The position numbers and the translations under genes are program-made. This document shows positions 27,001-34,727 of a stretch of 64,000 bases of DNA, one piece after another. Source of the DNA: Flavobacteriaceae bacterium UBA5534 (lineage in GTDB: Bacteria > Bacteroidota > Bacteroidia > Flavobacteriales > Flavobacteriaceae); NCBI GenBank assembly GCA_002426015.1, contig DINS01000008.1, positions 1 to 64,000 of the forward strand. The letters are read 5' to 3'. Position 1 is the first letter of the stretch; each line of letters begins with the position of its first letter. The notes under the pieces were generated by a model. It saw only the letters and a list, made by a program, of their open reading frames with translations, was not told the origin of the DNA and did no database searches.

Positions 27001-27778
27001 TATTTTGTTCAGAAGGGTAAAAGAAGATAAAATAAGACTAGACAAGAACTTTTTTCTTCTTATTCAGAACGAATATCTAAATGTATATAAATCGAGATTT
27101 AATGATATTAAAGAAGCTTATTTGATTCTTGATTTTGAAGATAAATTTTTCGATTATGATTTAGAGATTCTCTCAAAAATATTAAGCATTGACCCTGATT
27201 ATATTGACGTTATATTGAAACATAACTTTGACGATAAATTATTTGTAGCAAAAAAAGATTTAAGAAATAATGATTATAAAAAATTATGGGAATTAGATAA
27301 CTATTCGGAAGTAATGTTACACTTTCTTAATTACTTTAAAAGATTTCATCGACATGATAGGGCTGATGAAATCTCTACTATATTTCAACAAAACCATGAT
27401 AAGGGGATTGAGATATTAAAGTCTTATTTAGAACATAACCAAGATGATGACGATTTAGTACTAATTTATAATATTGTCGTATCTGTTTTTAATGACAAAA
27501 GATATGACTTTTTAAACATTATTCTTGATATAAATAGCAGTCTAGAGCTTTTTGAAAATTTAGACTTTTATATATTAAGCGTTGTCTATTCTGGCAGTAG
27601 AGTACCAAGATTACGCCATGCTATTACCGAGTATGAAAAAGTTATAGAATTTCTAAAATCATTAGATAGTCTAAAATATTTAGAGCATATAAACTATTTA
27701 GAAAATAGAATAGTTTATAAAAAACGAGATATTGATAGGGAACTCAAACGTGAGTTTATAAGTGAATGGGGAATTTGA
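24080..27778 (+). CDS. STAND NTPase with N-terminal nuclease-like domain (Avs-like)
   Basis: 1232 aa. Residues 1-150 resemble the PD-(D/E)xK-like domain found at the N-terminus of antiviral STAND proteins: KGTPD (46-50) and then FNEITTQ (61-67) supply the acidic pair. Next is a P-loop ATPase with Walker A GTAGSGKT (204-211), Walker B YLIVLDDA (255-262) and ITVRN (289-293), followed by a winged-helix-like region. From about 480 to the end it is helical, probably repeats forming a sensor. This layout matches NLR/Avs-type anti-phage proteins that detect a phage protein and then activate an effector. Sole large cargo of the island. The trigger is unknown. Confidence 0.8.
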   Translation: MLTQIEQALLRCNGDIFANLCRQYLSYRYYAVFSSGFVKGKEKSKKGTPDNFIPYKDYFIFNEITTQEQKLKEKLKKDIKGCFSQKNIPNEKIIKIILICNSEISPLLAKELMDFKNSINSSTKLELIPIDVFANHIHRDYPSIARQLGIPIDTGQILEVEDFIGQYEKSQFSTTLSNKFFNREEEIKNGLNFLNESDILMIIGTAGSGKTKLALKLIEEFKINNGDYDLKFITNNGSLDIWEDLRTQLTNNKKYLIVLDDANKLKTNLEQIINFINSRNKKNKIKLIITVRNYVKSEVENYVENFEILELNSFDESQLTKILKSPDFNITDYYVSRIFSISKGNPRIAIMAAIAGINNDIEKLNNASEIYELYFSSVKKSIETFDKPDLLKTAGILSLFRVIDFENIDSIEEIQKYFGINKESLIENLRVLYKLEIADEYEEAYKVSDQILGEYIFYLVFIKGKDISFYELLKVYIEKRNFPLTRILNPIVSNYGFESVKDFIISDLKKAWSDVKESNTAIRFIEDFWYYIPTETLTYLNNFERISDNKKLDSYSFEIYNERSINSYDDNRIKILLHFSQFPKEFNTALQILIDYCLTSPIRFTKLLKAFKESLAYGQYSFEEKYKIQRNVFEFLYSKVKENEEFYSKIIIFISPFYLVDNYQCNSWQGNKISIDWKWICLIDEQKDFRVKLWQFILDRYEDVRFKTLVQNTIIKYVENMDYHHKNDDVIIFDRDIIFDFIESNFNPNDFFENAIIEKYTYKLSLFKIDFDKEINIKHQCDSFITYLTFHEDKLKRKEFNGDWKKYEKYKENEIIEFVKNYSKEDYLKLITDLELIYSYNEKIFIGHFGLYNGIESILKHLENNNFSLFLIVIENILKSNFSGQIMLGRILSKIKYNNERICQLRELFKENYYLISLLWNGIPSEEIVIDDYKLFRKAIQDKELNNFGLIDCYLLKMKPQMTNEIQDINEIIDILFRRVKEDKIRLDKNFFLLIQNEYLNVYKSRFNDIKEAYLILDFEDKFFDYDLEILSKILSIDPDYIDVILKHNFDDKLFVAKKDLRNNDYKKLWELDNYSEVMLHFLNYFKRFHRHDRADEISTIFQQNHDKGIEILKSYLEHNQDDDDLVLIYNIVVSVFNDKRYDFLNIILDINSSLELFENLDFYILSVVYSGSRVPRLRHAITEYEKVIEFLKSLDSLKYLEHINYLENRIVYKKRDIDRELKREFISEWGI

Positions 27779-27850
27779 TTGAGAAACTATCTCTATAAAC
27801 AAATTAATAGAGTTTTATCATATTATTCGAGTTGATTTGGAAATTAATTT

Positions 27851-28261
27851 TCATTCACTTAATCGTCTTCTTTTTATAAAATCTGCATATTCAGATATAG
27901 CCCATTTTGCCATTAAAACTTGGTCTGCCCCCTCTTCAAATTCTCTAACCGTTTTATCTGTTCCTCCATTAGCTAATGGGTAAAACCAAGCTACTATTGT
28001 TTTTCCAAAAACATATTGAACATGTAAAATTGCTTTCTTATCTAAACCACCACCCCAATAATGCGCAACGAAAGTTGTTTGATTTACAGGGTAAATTTTA
28101 TAATGAGTTCCAAATTCGTATAATACTTTTATAAAAGCATCGTATTTAATTAAAATCCCCCCTGAATTTTGAATATGCTCTTTTTGTTCAGAATTTGCCT
28201 TATTCGCACTAAAGAAAAAAACAACAGCCAATGAAACTAAAAAAACTAAAACTACTGTCAT
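27851..28261 (-). CDS. Small membrane-anchored island protein
   Basis: 136 aa with one N-terminal membrane segment (VVLVFLVSLAVVFFFSA) and a soluble domain rich in aromatic residues (VAHYWGGGLDKKAILHVQYVFGKTIVAWFYPLANGG). No family recognised. It follows a 105-aa gene with 4 nt between them, and both run opposite to the STAND gene, so they form a separate small operon. Confidence 0.6.
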   Translation of the reverse strand: MTVVLVFLVSLAVVFFFSANKANSEQKEHIQNSGGILIKYDAFIKVLYEFGTHYKIYPVNQTTFVAHYWGGGLDKKAILHVQYVFGKTIVAWFYPLANGGTDKTVREFEEGADQVLMAKWAISEYADFIKRRRLSE

Positions 28262-28265
28262 AAAA

Positions 28266-28583
28266 CTAATATTTCAACATGATACCCTCTAGGTTACTTT
28301 TATAAATTGAAACTCTTTTCCCATTTGGGGATATAGAAATATAGAATTCATTAAAATCAAACAGTAAGTTTAAATCAGGATTCTCATCATAAGATTTCAT
28401 AGTCCTAAAAACAGTAGTCCCTAATAATTTCTTTTTGGATGAAGCAATATGATATATTCCAGAATAATGAGTATATGGAAAATCAATGTTTATCAAAAAA
28501 CTACTGTCAGTTCTATCAATAGTAGCATTTATTTGTTTATATGAAAATTCATTAGTAGTTTTTCCTTTTGTATATATTACCAT
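28266..28583 (-). CDS. Unknown island protein, 105 aa
   Basis: 105 aa, predicted mostly beta (YHIASSKKKLLGTTVF, LLFDFNEFYISISPNGKRVSIY), no signal peptide or membrane segment. Not recognised. Directly upstream of the 136-aa membrane protein gene (4 nt), 23 nt downstream of a 120-aa gene; the three look like one minus-strand operon. Confidence 0.55.
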   Translation of the reverse strand: MVIYTKGKTTNEFSYKQINATIDRTDSSFLINIDFPYTHYSGIYHIASSKKKLLGTTVFRTMKSYDENPDLNLLFDFNEFYISISPNGKRVSIYKSNLEGIMLKY

Positions 28584-28606
28584 AATTTTATGCTTTTTAT
28601 TTTCAA

Positions 28607-28969
28607 TTAGGCTCTTAACTTTTCACTAACCTTATACATAAATAAATGACTATCTATTCCTACAAAATTATTAAACCATAACGAAGCAGGATGATATTGT
28701 TCCCACTCTTCTATTCCTGCTGAATATAACATATCAAATACAAGGTCGAAACAATAATCCTTCTGAATTTCAGATAAGTTATTTATTACATTTTTAAGGT
28801 CTGAAATATTCACGCTTTTTAATGGCTTGTTAAGCACTTCTGAATTCAATCCAAAATCATTCGAGTATTTATGTACTGATTTATGACAACTCGCAAGGTC
28901 ATATTCATCTAATACAATAATATACCTCAATAAGTATATTATGTTTGATTTTTGGATTGTAGAAAACAT
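28607..28969 (-). CDS. Unknown island protein, about 120 aa
   Basis: About 120 aa from the ATG at 28969 (MFSTIQKSNIIYLLRYIIVL); a TTG six codons upstream is an alternative. Mostly helical, with a hydrophobic N-terminal helix and WEQYHPASLWFNNFVGIDSHLF near the C-terminus. No family recognised. First gene of the three-gene minus-strand operon, divergent from the XRE regulator across a gap that holds a perfect 16-bp palindrome. Confidence 0.55.
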   Translation of the reverse strand: MFSTIQKSNIIYLLRYIIVLDEYDLASCHKSVHKYSNDFGLNSEVLNKPLKSVNISDLKNVINNLSEIQKDYCFDLVFDMLYSAGIEEWEQYHPASLWFNNFVGIDSHLFMYKVSEKLRA

Positions 28970-29062
28970 ATATTTACAAATAAACAATAAAGCTTGAAAT
29001 ATCCTTTACGGAAATCCATAAGCTAAATTATTTTAAACCAAAGTAACAAATAAAATCAAAAC

Positions 29063-29078
29063 GACACATATATGTGTC
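29063..29078. promoter_or_regulatory. Perfect 16-bp palindrome between divergent genes
   Basis: GACACATA directly followed by TATGTGTC, 34 nt upstream of the XRE regulator start and 94 nt upstream of the divergent 28969 start. Size and position fit an operator for the XRE dimer controlling itself and perhaps the divergent operon. Confidence 0.65.
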
Positions 29079-29112
29079 TGATAATTTTTTCATTTAAGCG
29101 CACTTTTATAGT

Positions 29113-29331
29113 GTGTTAGAAAAAGAAGAAATAGAGCTTTTAAAATCTGTTGGGGAGAAAATAAAACAGAAAAGGAAAGAGATGGATTTATCTCAAGCAG
29201 TTCTTTCTTATGATGCTAACATTCCAAGAAATCAAGTTGGTAGAATTGAAAGAGGAGAAATCAACACAACAATCACTACTTTACTAAAAATTTGTAAGGC
29301 ATTAAAAATAGAGTTGAAAGAATTATTTTAA
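29113..29331 (+). CDS. XRE-family HTH regulator
   Basis: 72 aa, essentially one Cro/C1-type helix-turn-helix (IKQKRKEMDLSQAVLSYDANIPRNQVGRIERGEINTTITTLLKICKALKIEL). Start is GTG (29113; another GTG overlaps 2 nt upstream). Likely controls island genes through the palindrome at 29063-29078. Its stop overlaps the convergent 124-aa gene by 4 nt. Confidence 0.85.
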   Translation: MLEKEEIELLKSVGEKIKQKRKEMDLSQAVLSYDANIPRNQVGRIERGEINTTITTLLKICKALKIELKELF

Positions 29332-29702
29332 CACTCTAGCCAATATTTTAGGGTTACGATATGATTTTTTAATATAATCATATTACAATTATGACTATTT
29401 TTTAAAAAGTCCTGAAGTGCAAAATTCACTTTAGTACTTTCAGGATACTTTATTAGTTCATCATCTATACACGCCTTTACCTGCTTATCTATTTCACGTT
29501 CAATCTCTTCTACCGTTTTACCTTTAATTGAAATTCCATAACTATTTAAACACTCCAAAATTGTTGGTAATTCTGATTCTGGTGTTAAAGCGATATTATT
29601 ACGGAAAGTTACTCTATAAGAAGATGGTGATGCATCGACTTTCAGTTGTGTTTTTTTCTTTGTCTGTTGTTTAAATTTGTTAAGAAACTTCTCTATTTTC
29701 AT
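29328..29702 (-). CDS. Unknown island protein, 124 aa
   Basis: 124 aa, basic N-terminus (MKIEKFLNKFKQQTKKKTQLKV), then a mixed region with IKGKTVEEIEREIDKQVKACIDDELIKYP. No family recognised, no membrane segment. It lies downstream of the integrase gene on the same strand, separated by a 153-nt gap with a long-range inverted repeat. Confidence 0.5.
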   Translation of the reverse strand: MKIEKFLNKFKQQTKKKTQLKVDASPSSYRVTFRNNIALTPESELPTILECLNSYGISIKGKTVEEIEREIDKQVKACIDDELIKYPESTKVNFALQDFLKNSHNCNMIILKNHIVTLKYWLEC

Positions 29703-29717
29703 GGTGTAAACTTTTTA

Positions 29718-29828
29718 TTACATCAAGAAAAGGGGAAAGTTGCGCTTTATTTTGACAGACTGTCCACATCTTTTGACCACCGTTGACTCTCGTCTCGGTT
29801 GGTATCTTATTAAAGATTCTTGATGTAA
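29718..29828. other. Non-coding segment bracketed by 12-bp inverted repeats
   Basis: TTACATCAAGAA (29718-29729) and TTCTTGATGTAA (29817-29828) are exact inverted copies 87 nt apart. Between them the sequence is less AT-rich than its surroundings and contains the palindrome GACAGACTGTC (29754-29764). It could be a structured RNA, an origin or an origin of transfer, or a recombination site. No reading frame explains it. Confidence 0.45.
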
Positions 29829-29855
29829 GTATTATAAGTTATAAAGATATAAAAA

Positions 29856-31148
29856 TTAATTATTTAAGGGATTATTTTCCCAATATTCCTTGTGTTGTTC
29901 TGCATATTCATTTTCAGAAGTCTTAATATAGCTTAAAAACTGCTTTTCAGTTGTATGTCCTGTTATTTTCATAATAGCTAATGTATTAAGCTTACCATAC
30001 ATATTTGTAGCAAAACTTCTTCTACCAACATGTGAGGATATGAGTTCGTACTTGTTATACTCCCCTTTTCTCTTTCTATATATGATTTCTTCTTTACCAT
30101 TTTCGCCAATATCAATTGGTACTAGTTTTGCTCCTTTGACCAAATTATCAATACCAACTTCTTTACAAACAACTTTAATATAATCGTTGAACTTTTGAGA
30201 AGATATTTTTTTTGGAAATTTGCCTTTCCTTTTATTTAAAATCTCTCTCACGTATGGATTAATAAAAATTGAAATTGGAGTTTTAGTTTTTACAGTAGTT
30301 ATCTTTATGAAATTTTCATCCTTAATAAAGGAGGTATTTAACCTTAACAAGTCAGAAACTCGTAATCCTGTCCAAACAGATATAATTAACCAATCTCTAG
30401 CATTATCTAATTTTTCATTTGTAAATTCATGTCTAAAAATAGCATCAATTTCTTCTTTAGTTAAATAAACATCATAGGTATTTCCTGATGGTGCTTTAAA
30501 GAGTTTACTTTCATAATCTTTAGAAACCGCAATTCCTTTCATTTCTGCATTACGGCAAAGCTGTTTTATATATTTAACATATCTACCAATAGTATTAGCA
30601 GACAAATAATGTTCATTTTCTAAATAACTAATGAATTCATAATTAAAACCAACTGTAATATCAGACAGCCTAATCCTTTTACCCGAAAATTCTTGAAAAC
30701 CTTCAAGTTTCTTTTTTAGTGACTTATAATAATCAATTGTTCTTTTGCCTATGTCTCCTTTAATAACTCTTTTCTGTTCTTCCTCAATATATTTTTCTAA
30801 AAATGGAATTAAATATATTTTAGAATTACTGCTATTGTCAGGGATTGATTGATTAAAAAATATTTTTATGTTATTTCTTAACCAAGTATTATCAATAATA
30901 ACACCTTCAAAACTATCATTATCAAATTGTTTTCTAATATGAGTTTTAAGGTCTCTTAACTTCTTGTTTAAACTATCATAGTCAATTTTATCAGTTTGGT
31001 TTATACGTTGAAGCTTGTCGCTCCACTTTCCTCGAGGCACTTTAATTCCTGTTGAAACCTCAAAATCTCCACCCATTCCAGGCTTAAATCTTAAATAAAT
31101 TGATTCCCCTTTATTATTTTCCCTTGTTCTATAATTAATTGAAGCCAT
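29856..31148 (-). CDS. Tyrosine integrase of the island
   Basis: 430 aa site-specific recombinase of the Bacteroidota conjugative-transposon/phage type. N-terminal arm-binding region (1-100), SAM-like core-binding domain (about 110-205) and catalytic domain with Arg263 (WTGLRVSDLL), Lys288, His373-x-x-Arg376 (SSHVGRRSFATN), His398 (ITGHTT) and nucleophile Tyr407 (FLSYIKT): the full set. It lies at the right end of the element next to attR; the repeat at 31149-31172 touches its start codon. Inferred to insert the element into tRNA-Leu. Confidence 0.95.
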   Translation of the reverse strand: MASINYRTRENNKGESIYLRFKPGMGGDFEVSTGIKVPRGKWSDKLQRINQTDKIDYDSLNKKLRDLKTHIRKQFDNDSFEGVIIDNTWLRNNIKIFFNQSIPDNSSNSKIYLIPFLEKYIEEEQKRVIKGDIGKRTIDYYKSLKKKLEGFQEFSGKRIRLSDITVGFNYEFISYLENEHYLSANTIGRYVKYIKQLCRNAEMKGIAVSKDYESKLFKAPSGNTYDVYLTKEEIDAIFRHEFTNEKLDNARDWLIISVWTGLRVSDLLRLNTSFIKDENFIKITTVKTKTPISIFINPYVREILNKRKGKFPKKISSQKFNDYIKVVCKEVGIDNLVKGAKLVPIDIGENGKEEIIYRKRKGEYNKYELISSHVGRRSFATNMYGKLNTLAIMKITGHTTEKQFLSYIKTSENEYAEQHKEYWENNPLNN

Positions 31149-31172
31149 AATTACCCCTATTTTTACCCCTAA
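31149..31172. repeat. Right copy of the 24-bp subterminal repeat
   Basis: Identical to 21504-21527, with two ACCCCTA units. It starts at the base immediately before the integrase ATG (minus strand), so integrase bound here could also repress its own gene. 138 nt separate it from attR. Confidence 0.7.
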
Positions 31173-31309
31173 TTTACATTAATTTTATTTAACTTTAAAA
31201 ATTAAATGAGATTAAATTTAGAACCTAAATTAGTATAATTACTTATATATAATAGGCTTATGATTATTTTAATAATTTAACTAAAATCAATAAAATTTAT
31301 AGGTTATGC

Positions 31310-31324
31310 TCTTCTCGTGCGCAC
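31310..31324. repeat. attR core (15-bp direct repeat)
   Basis: TCTTCTCGTGCGCAC, an exact copy of the tRNA-Leu 3' end at 21435-21449. No tRNA is attached on this side, so it marks the right junction of the element. Chromosomal sequence resumes from 31325. Confidence 0.92.
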
Positions 31325-31470
31325 TAAAAAAACCCTTCTTAAAGACTTTTGAGCCATCCATATCTTGGCTGTCTTGTTTCCTTATTTTTTGAGTTTTATA
31401 TAAAAAAAGCGTCCATATACTCTACATATTGATTAATTAGTTATTTTTGTTTAATATTTACCGCTTAAAA

Positions 31471-32370
31471 ATGAACAATATTAAAAGTAACTTCAGTATT
31501 AAAGATTTAGAAAATCTTTCAGGCATTAAAGCTCACACCATAAGAATATGGGAAAAGCGATACAATCTTTTAGAGCCAGAGCGAACAGATACCAATATTA
31601 GATATTATAATTTGAGCAGTTTACAAAAATTGATGAATGTGAGCTTTCTTAATGAAAATGGTTATAAAATTTCAAAAATAGCTGCTTTACAAAAGGATAA
31701 AATACCTGCATTGGTTAGAGAGATTGCTTTAAAAAGCAACGAGAACAATTATGCAATACAGTCCTTTAAATTTGCAATGCTCAACTTTGATCAGTTTCTG
31801 TTCTATGACACTTACAACAAACTTGCAAAAGAAAAAACATTCAAATCTATTTTTTATGATGTGTTTATTCCCTTGCTTTCAGAAATTGGCCTATTGTGGC
31901 AAACCGATACCATCACGCCAGCCCATGAGCATTTTATATCAACTCTAATTCGGCAAAAGATTATTGCCAGTACAGAAACTTTTCAATCAGCCAATCAGAA
32001 TGACTCCACCAAAACATTTGTATTGTTTTTACCAGACAATGAAGTACACGAACTAGGGCTCATGTTTGTTAACCACGAAATCATATCAAAAGGCTACCAT
32101 TCTATTCTATTAGGCCAAAGTGTACCAATGAACAGCTTACTAGACCTATTAAATCATTACGACGATGTCACGTATGTTTCTTACTTTACCATCAAACCAG
32201 AAAAAGACGATATCGAAAGTTATTTAAATGAATTTGAAGAAAAAATCATTTCTAAAGGAACCAGTAAACTTTGGGTATTAGGAAAAATGCTCGAGCACAT
32301 TGACGCAGACTCTCTTCCAAAAAAAATTCGTGCTTTTAAAAGTATAGACGAAATAGTTGAAGAATTATAG
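31471..32370 (+). CDS. MerR regulator with CarH-type cobalamin-binding domain
   Basis: 299 aa from the ATG at 31471 (upstream TTG overlaps a TATTTTTG -7 element). N-terminal MerR winged helix (FSIKDLENLSGIKAHTIRIWEKRYNLLEPERT). The C-terminal part has the B12 helical bundle motif W-x9-EH (Trp143, Glu153, His154: LLWQTDTITPAHEHF) and E-x-H-x-x-G (Glu191-His193-Gly196), the lower-ligand motif of cobalamin proteins. CarH/LitR photoreceptors use this combination to repress carotenoid genes in the dark. The distal Gly-Gly of B12 domains is absent (WVLGKM). It lies 36 nt before crtI. Confidence 0.85.
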   Translation: MNNIKSNFSIKDLENLSGIKAHTIRIWEKRYNLLEPERTDTNIRYYNLSSLQKLMNVSFLNENGYKISKIAALQKDKIPALVREIALKSNENNYAIQSFKFAMLNFDQFLFYDTYNKLAKEKTFKSIFYDVFIPLLSEIGLLWQTDTITPAHEHFISTLIRQKIIASTETFQSANQNDSTKTFVLFLPDNEVHELGLMFVNHEIISKGYHSILLGQSVPMNSLLDLLNHYDDVTYVSYFTIKPEKDDIESYLNEFEEKIISKGTSKLWVLGKMLEHIDADSLPKKIRAFKSIDEIVEEL

Positions 32371-32374
32371 TTGT

Positions 32375-32408
32375 ATTGTTTAACTTTTTTGTATTTTTGT
32401 TAAACAAT
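32375..32408 (+). promoter_or_regulatory. crtI promoter with inverted-repeat operator
   Basis: ATTGTTTAAC (32375-32384) and GTTAAACAAT (32399-32408) are perfect 10-bp inverted arms, 14 nt apart. The -7 element TATTTTTG (32392-32399) lies between them, with a TTG 18 nt upstream (32371-32373). The right arm even overlaps the crtI start codon. A related half site TTGTTTAAT follows the regulator's own -7 element at 31447-31455. Likely operator of the MerR/CarH-like protein. Confidence 0.7.
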
Positions 32409-33873
32409 GAATAAGACGATATCCATAATTGGTTCAGGGTTTTCAGCTTTAGCTGCCGCATGTTATCTAGCAAAAGCTGGTAACACAGTGACCATATTTG
32501 AAAAAAACAAAACTATTGGCGGAAGAGCTAGGCAATTAAAAAGAGACGGTTTTTCATTTGATATTGGGCCAACATGGTATTGGATGCCAGATGTTTTTGA
32601 ACGTTTTTTTGCAGATTTTGACACATTACCATCTGATTTTTATAGGTTAGAAAAACTAAATCCAGCTTATAGTGTTTATTTTGGCAAGGATGATTTTATC
32701 ACAATAGAAGATACTTTAGAAAAAATTTGTGTTGCTTTTGAAAACGAGGAGAAAGGTAGTTCCAAAAAACTCAAGAAATTTATTGCCAATGCACAACATA
32801 ATTATGATGTTGCCATCAAAGACCTGGTTTACAGACCTGGAATCTCACCATTTGAGCTAATGACTCCAGTGACCATCAAAAAAATAGGTCAATTTTTTAG
32901 TACTATCAAAAAGGATGTTAGAAAAGAGTTTAAAAACGACCGCTTGGCAACCATTTTAGAGTTTCCTGTGTTGTTTTTAGGTGCCAAGCCAGATGAAACA
33001 CCATCATTTTATAGTTTTATGAATTATGCCGATTTTGGTATTGGTACGTTTCATCCCAAAGGTGGTATGTATGAAGTAGTGTTAGCTATGGAAACACTAG
33101 CAACAAGTTTTGGTGTTACCATCAAAACAGAAAACCCAGTGGAAAAAATTATCGTAAATAACAACAAAGCAACTGGTTTGATTAGCAATGGAGTTACATA
33201 CAACAGTGATATTGTATTGAGTGGAGCCGATTACCACCACTCTGAAACCCTATTGGATAAACCCTATCGACAGTATTCTGAACGTTATTGGGAAAACAAA
33301 ACTTTTGCACCATCTTCCCTACTGTTTTATGTAGGATTCGATAAAAAATTGAAAAACGTCAACCATCATACCCTATTTTTTGATGTCGATTTTGAAACAC
33401 ACGCCAAAGACATCTATGATGTCCCAAAATGGCCAGAAAACCCATTGTTTTACGCTAGCTTCCCTTCAATTACTGATAAAAATTCGGCTCCAATTGGTCA
33501 AGAAGCTGGCATCTTTCTAATTCCTTTAGCACCAGGTTTGGAAGACACTTCAGAATTGAGAAACACCTATTTCGAAAAAATTATCACGCGCTTTGAGCAC
33601 CTAACATCGCAAACTATTAGGAACAATGTCTTATTTATGGAGTCTTTTTGTGTCAATGATTTTATTAAAGATTATAATTCGTACAAAGGAAATGCCTATG
33701 GTATGGCAAACACCTTAATGCAAACTGCTTTTTTAAGACCAAAATTAATGAGTAAAAAAGTTGATAATTTATATTTTACAGGACAACTAACCGTTCCAGG
33801 ACCTGGAGTGCCTCCTTCACTAATTTCTGGAAAATTGGTAGCCGAACTTATCAAAAAACATCACAACAACTAA
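32407..33873 (+). CDS. crtI: Phytoene desaturase
   Basis: 488 aa FAD-dependent desaturase that converts phytoene to lycopene. N-terminal dinucleotide motif IIGSGFSALAAACYLAKAGNTVTIFEKN, GGRARQLKRDGFSFDIGPTWYWMPD, and the C-terminal carotenoid-desaturase segment LYFTGQLTVPGPGVPPSLISGKLVAELI. First structural gene of crtI-crtB-crtZ-crtY and preceded by a CarH-like regulator with an operator at its start. CrtI/CrtD substrate variants exist, but context favours CrtI. Confidence 0.93.
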   Translation: MNKTISIIGSGFSALAAACYLAKAGNTVTIFEKNKTIGGRARQLKRDGFSFDIGPTWYWMPDVFERFFADFDTLPSDFYRLEKLNPAYSVYFGKDDFITIEDTLEKICVAFENEEKGSSKKLKKFIANAQHNYDVAIKDLVYRPGISPFELMTPVTIKKIGQFFSTIKKDVRKEFKNDRLATILEFPVLFLGAKPDETPSFYSFMNYADFGIGTFHPKGGMYEVVLAMETLATSFGVTIKTENPVEKIIVNNNKATGLISNGVTYNSDIVLSGADYHHSETLLDKPYRQYSERYWENKTFAPSSLLFYVGFDKKLKNVNHHTLFFDVDFETHAKDIYDVPKWPENPLFYASFPSITDKNSAPIGQEAGIFLIPLAPGLEDTSELRNTYFEKIITRFEHLTSQTIRNNVLFMESFCVNDFIKDYNSYKGNAYGMANTLMQTAFLRPKLMSKKVDNLYFTGQLTVPGPGVPPSLISGKLVAELIKKHHNN

Positions 33874-33879
33874 TTTTTT

Positions 33880-34719
33880 ATGAAATCACTATTTGATTCC
33901 GTTTCACATCAAGCAAGCAAGACTGTAACAAAAACTTACAGTACATCTTTTGCTCTGGCTACCAAGATGCTATCAGCTACCATTCGCCAAGACATCTACA
34001 ATATTTATGGCTTTGTACGTTTTGCCGATGAAATTGTAGATACCTTTCACGATTATGACAAAGAAGCACTTTTCAATCATTTTGAAAGTGATTTAGAGTT
34101 GGCTTTGGAACAAAAAATCAGTTTAAATCCTATTTTGAATTCATTTCAAGAAACCTACCATCGATATAAAATTGATAACCATTTAGTGGATTCATTTATG
34201 AAAAGCATGCGGATGGATCTACACAAAAACACCTATTTAACTGAAGAAGAATACAAAACTTATATTTATGGTTCTGCCGACGTGGTTGGGTTAATGTGTT
34301 TAAAAGTGTTTGTAAAAGGTGATGTTGACAAATATGAATCATTAAAAGATGCTGCCATGAGTTTGGGTTCAGCGTTTCAAAAAGTGAATTTTTTAAGGGA
34401 TTTAAAGGCCGATTATGAAGATTTGAGTCGAACCTACTTTCCAAATACCGATTTGAGCCAGCTAGATGAAGTTTCAAAAAAAGCCATCATCGACGATATC
34501 GAACAAGATTTTGCGAAAGGGCTCAATGGCATTAAGCTATTGCCAATTGAGGCCAAATTTGGCGTGTTTATGGCCTATCGCTATTATAACCAGCTCCTCA
34601 AAAAACTTAAAAAAACGCCAGCACTTGATATCAAATCGTCCAGAATACGAGTTCCTAACTATAAAAAATTTGAACTACTTACTAGAAGTTATGTCAAATA
34701 TCAATTAAATTTAATGTAA
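33880..34719 (+). CDS. crtB: Phytoene synthase
   Basis: 279 aa squalene/phytoene synthase family enzyme joining two geranylgeranyl diphosphates. First Asp-rich motif VRFADEIVDTFHDYD (about 47-61), second region FLRDLKADYEDLSRTYFP (about 168-185), and YIYGSADVVGLMCLKVF. Starts 6 nt after crtI. No crtE is present in the window. Confidence 0.94.
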   Translation: MKSLFDSVSHQASKTVTKTYSTSFALATKMLSATIRQDIYNIYGFVRFADEIVDTFHDYDKEALFNHFESDLELALEQKISLNPILNSFQETYHRYKIDNHLVDSFMKSMRMDLHKNTYLTEEEYKTYIYGSADVVGLMCLKVFVKGDVDKYESLKDAAMSLGSAFQKVNFLRDLKADYEDLSRTYFPNTDLSQLDEVSKKAIIDDIEQDFAKGLNGIKLLPIEAKFGVFMAYRYYNQLLKKLKKTPALDIKSSRIRVPNYKKFELLTRSYVKYQLNLM

Positions 34720-34727
34720 TTTTAGCT

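Larger units (their letters stand above)
21450..31324. mobile_element. Integrated element in tRNA-Leu (about 9.9 kb)
   Basis: Bounded by 15-bp att repeats. It contains a tyrosine integrase at its right end, an excisionase-like HTH, a Rep-like protein, an XRE regulator, a 1232-aa STAND NTPase and five unknown genes. No relaxase, type IV secretion or phage structural gene is seen, so it cannot transfer by itself; it resembles a small satellite-like or mobilisable integrative element carrying a defence gene. It is visibly more AT-rich than the flanking genes. Confidence 0.9.

Noticed and set aside
29702..29855. Retron msr-msd-like RNA because of the 12-bp inverted repeats
   Set aside because: No reverse transcriptase gene occurs in or near the island.
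21450..31324. Element as an intact prophage or conjugative transposon
   Set aside because: No capsid, terminase, tail, relaxase or secretion genes are present.
31447..31470. TTG start for the MerR regulator
   Set aside because: It lies within the TATTTTTG -7 element; the ATG at 31471 fits the MerR N-terminus.
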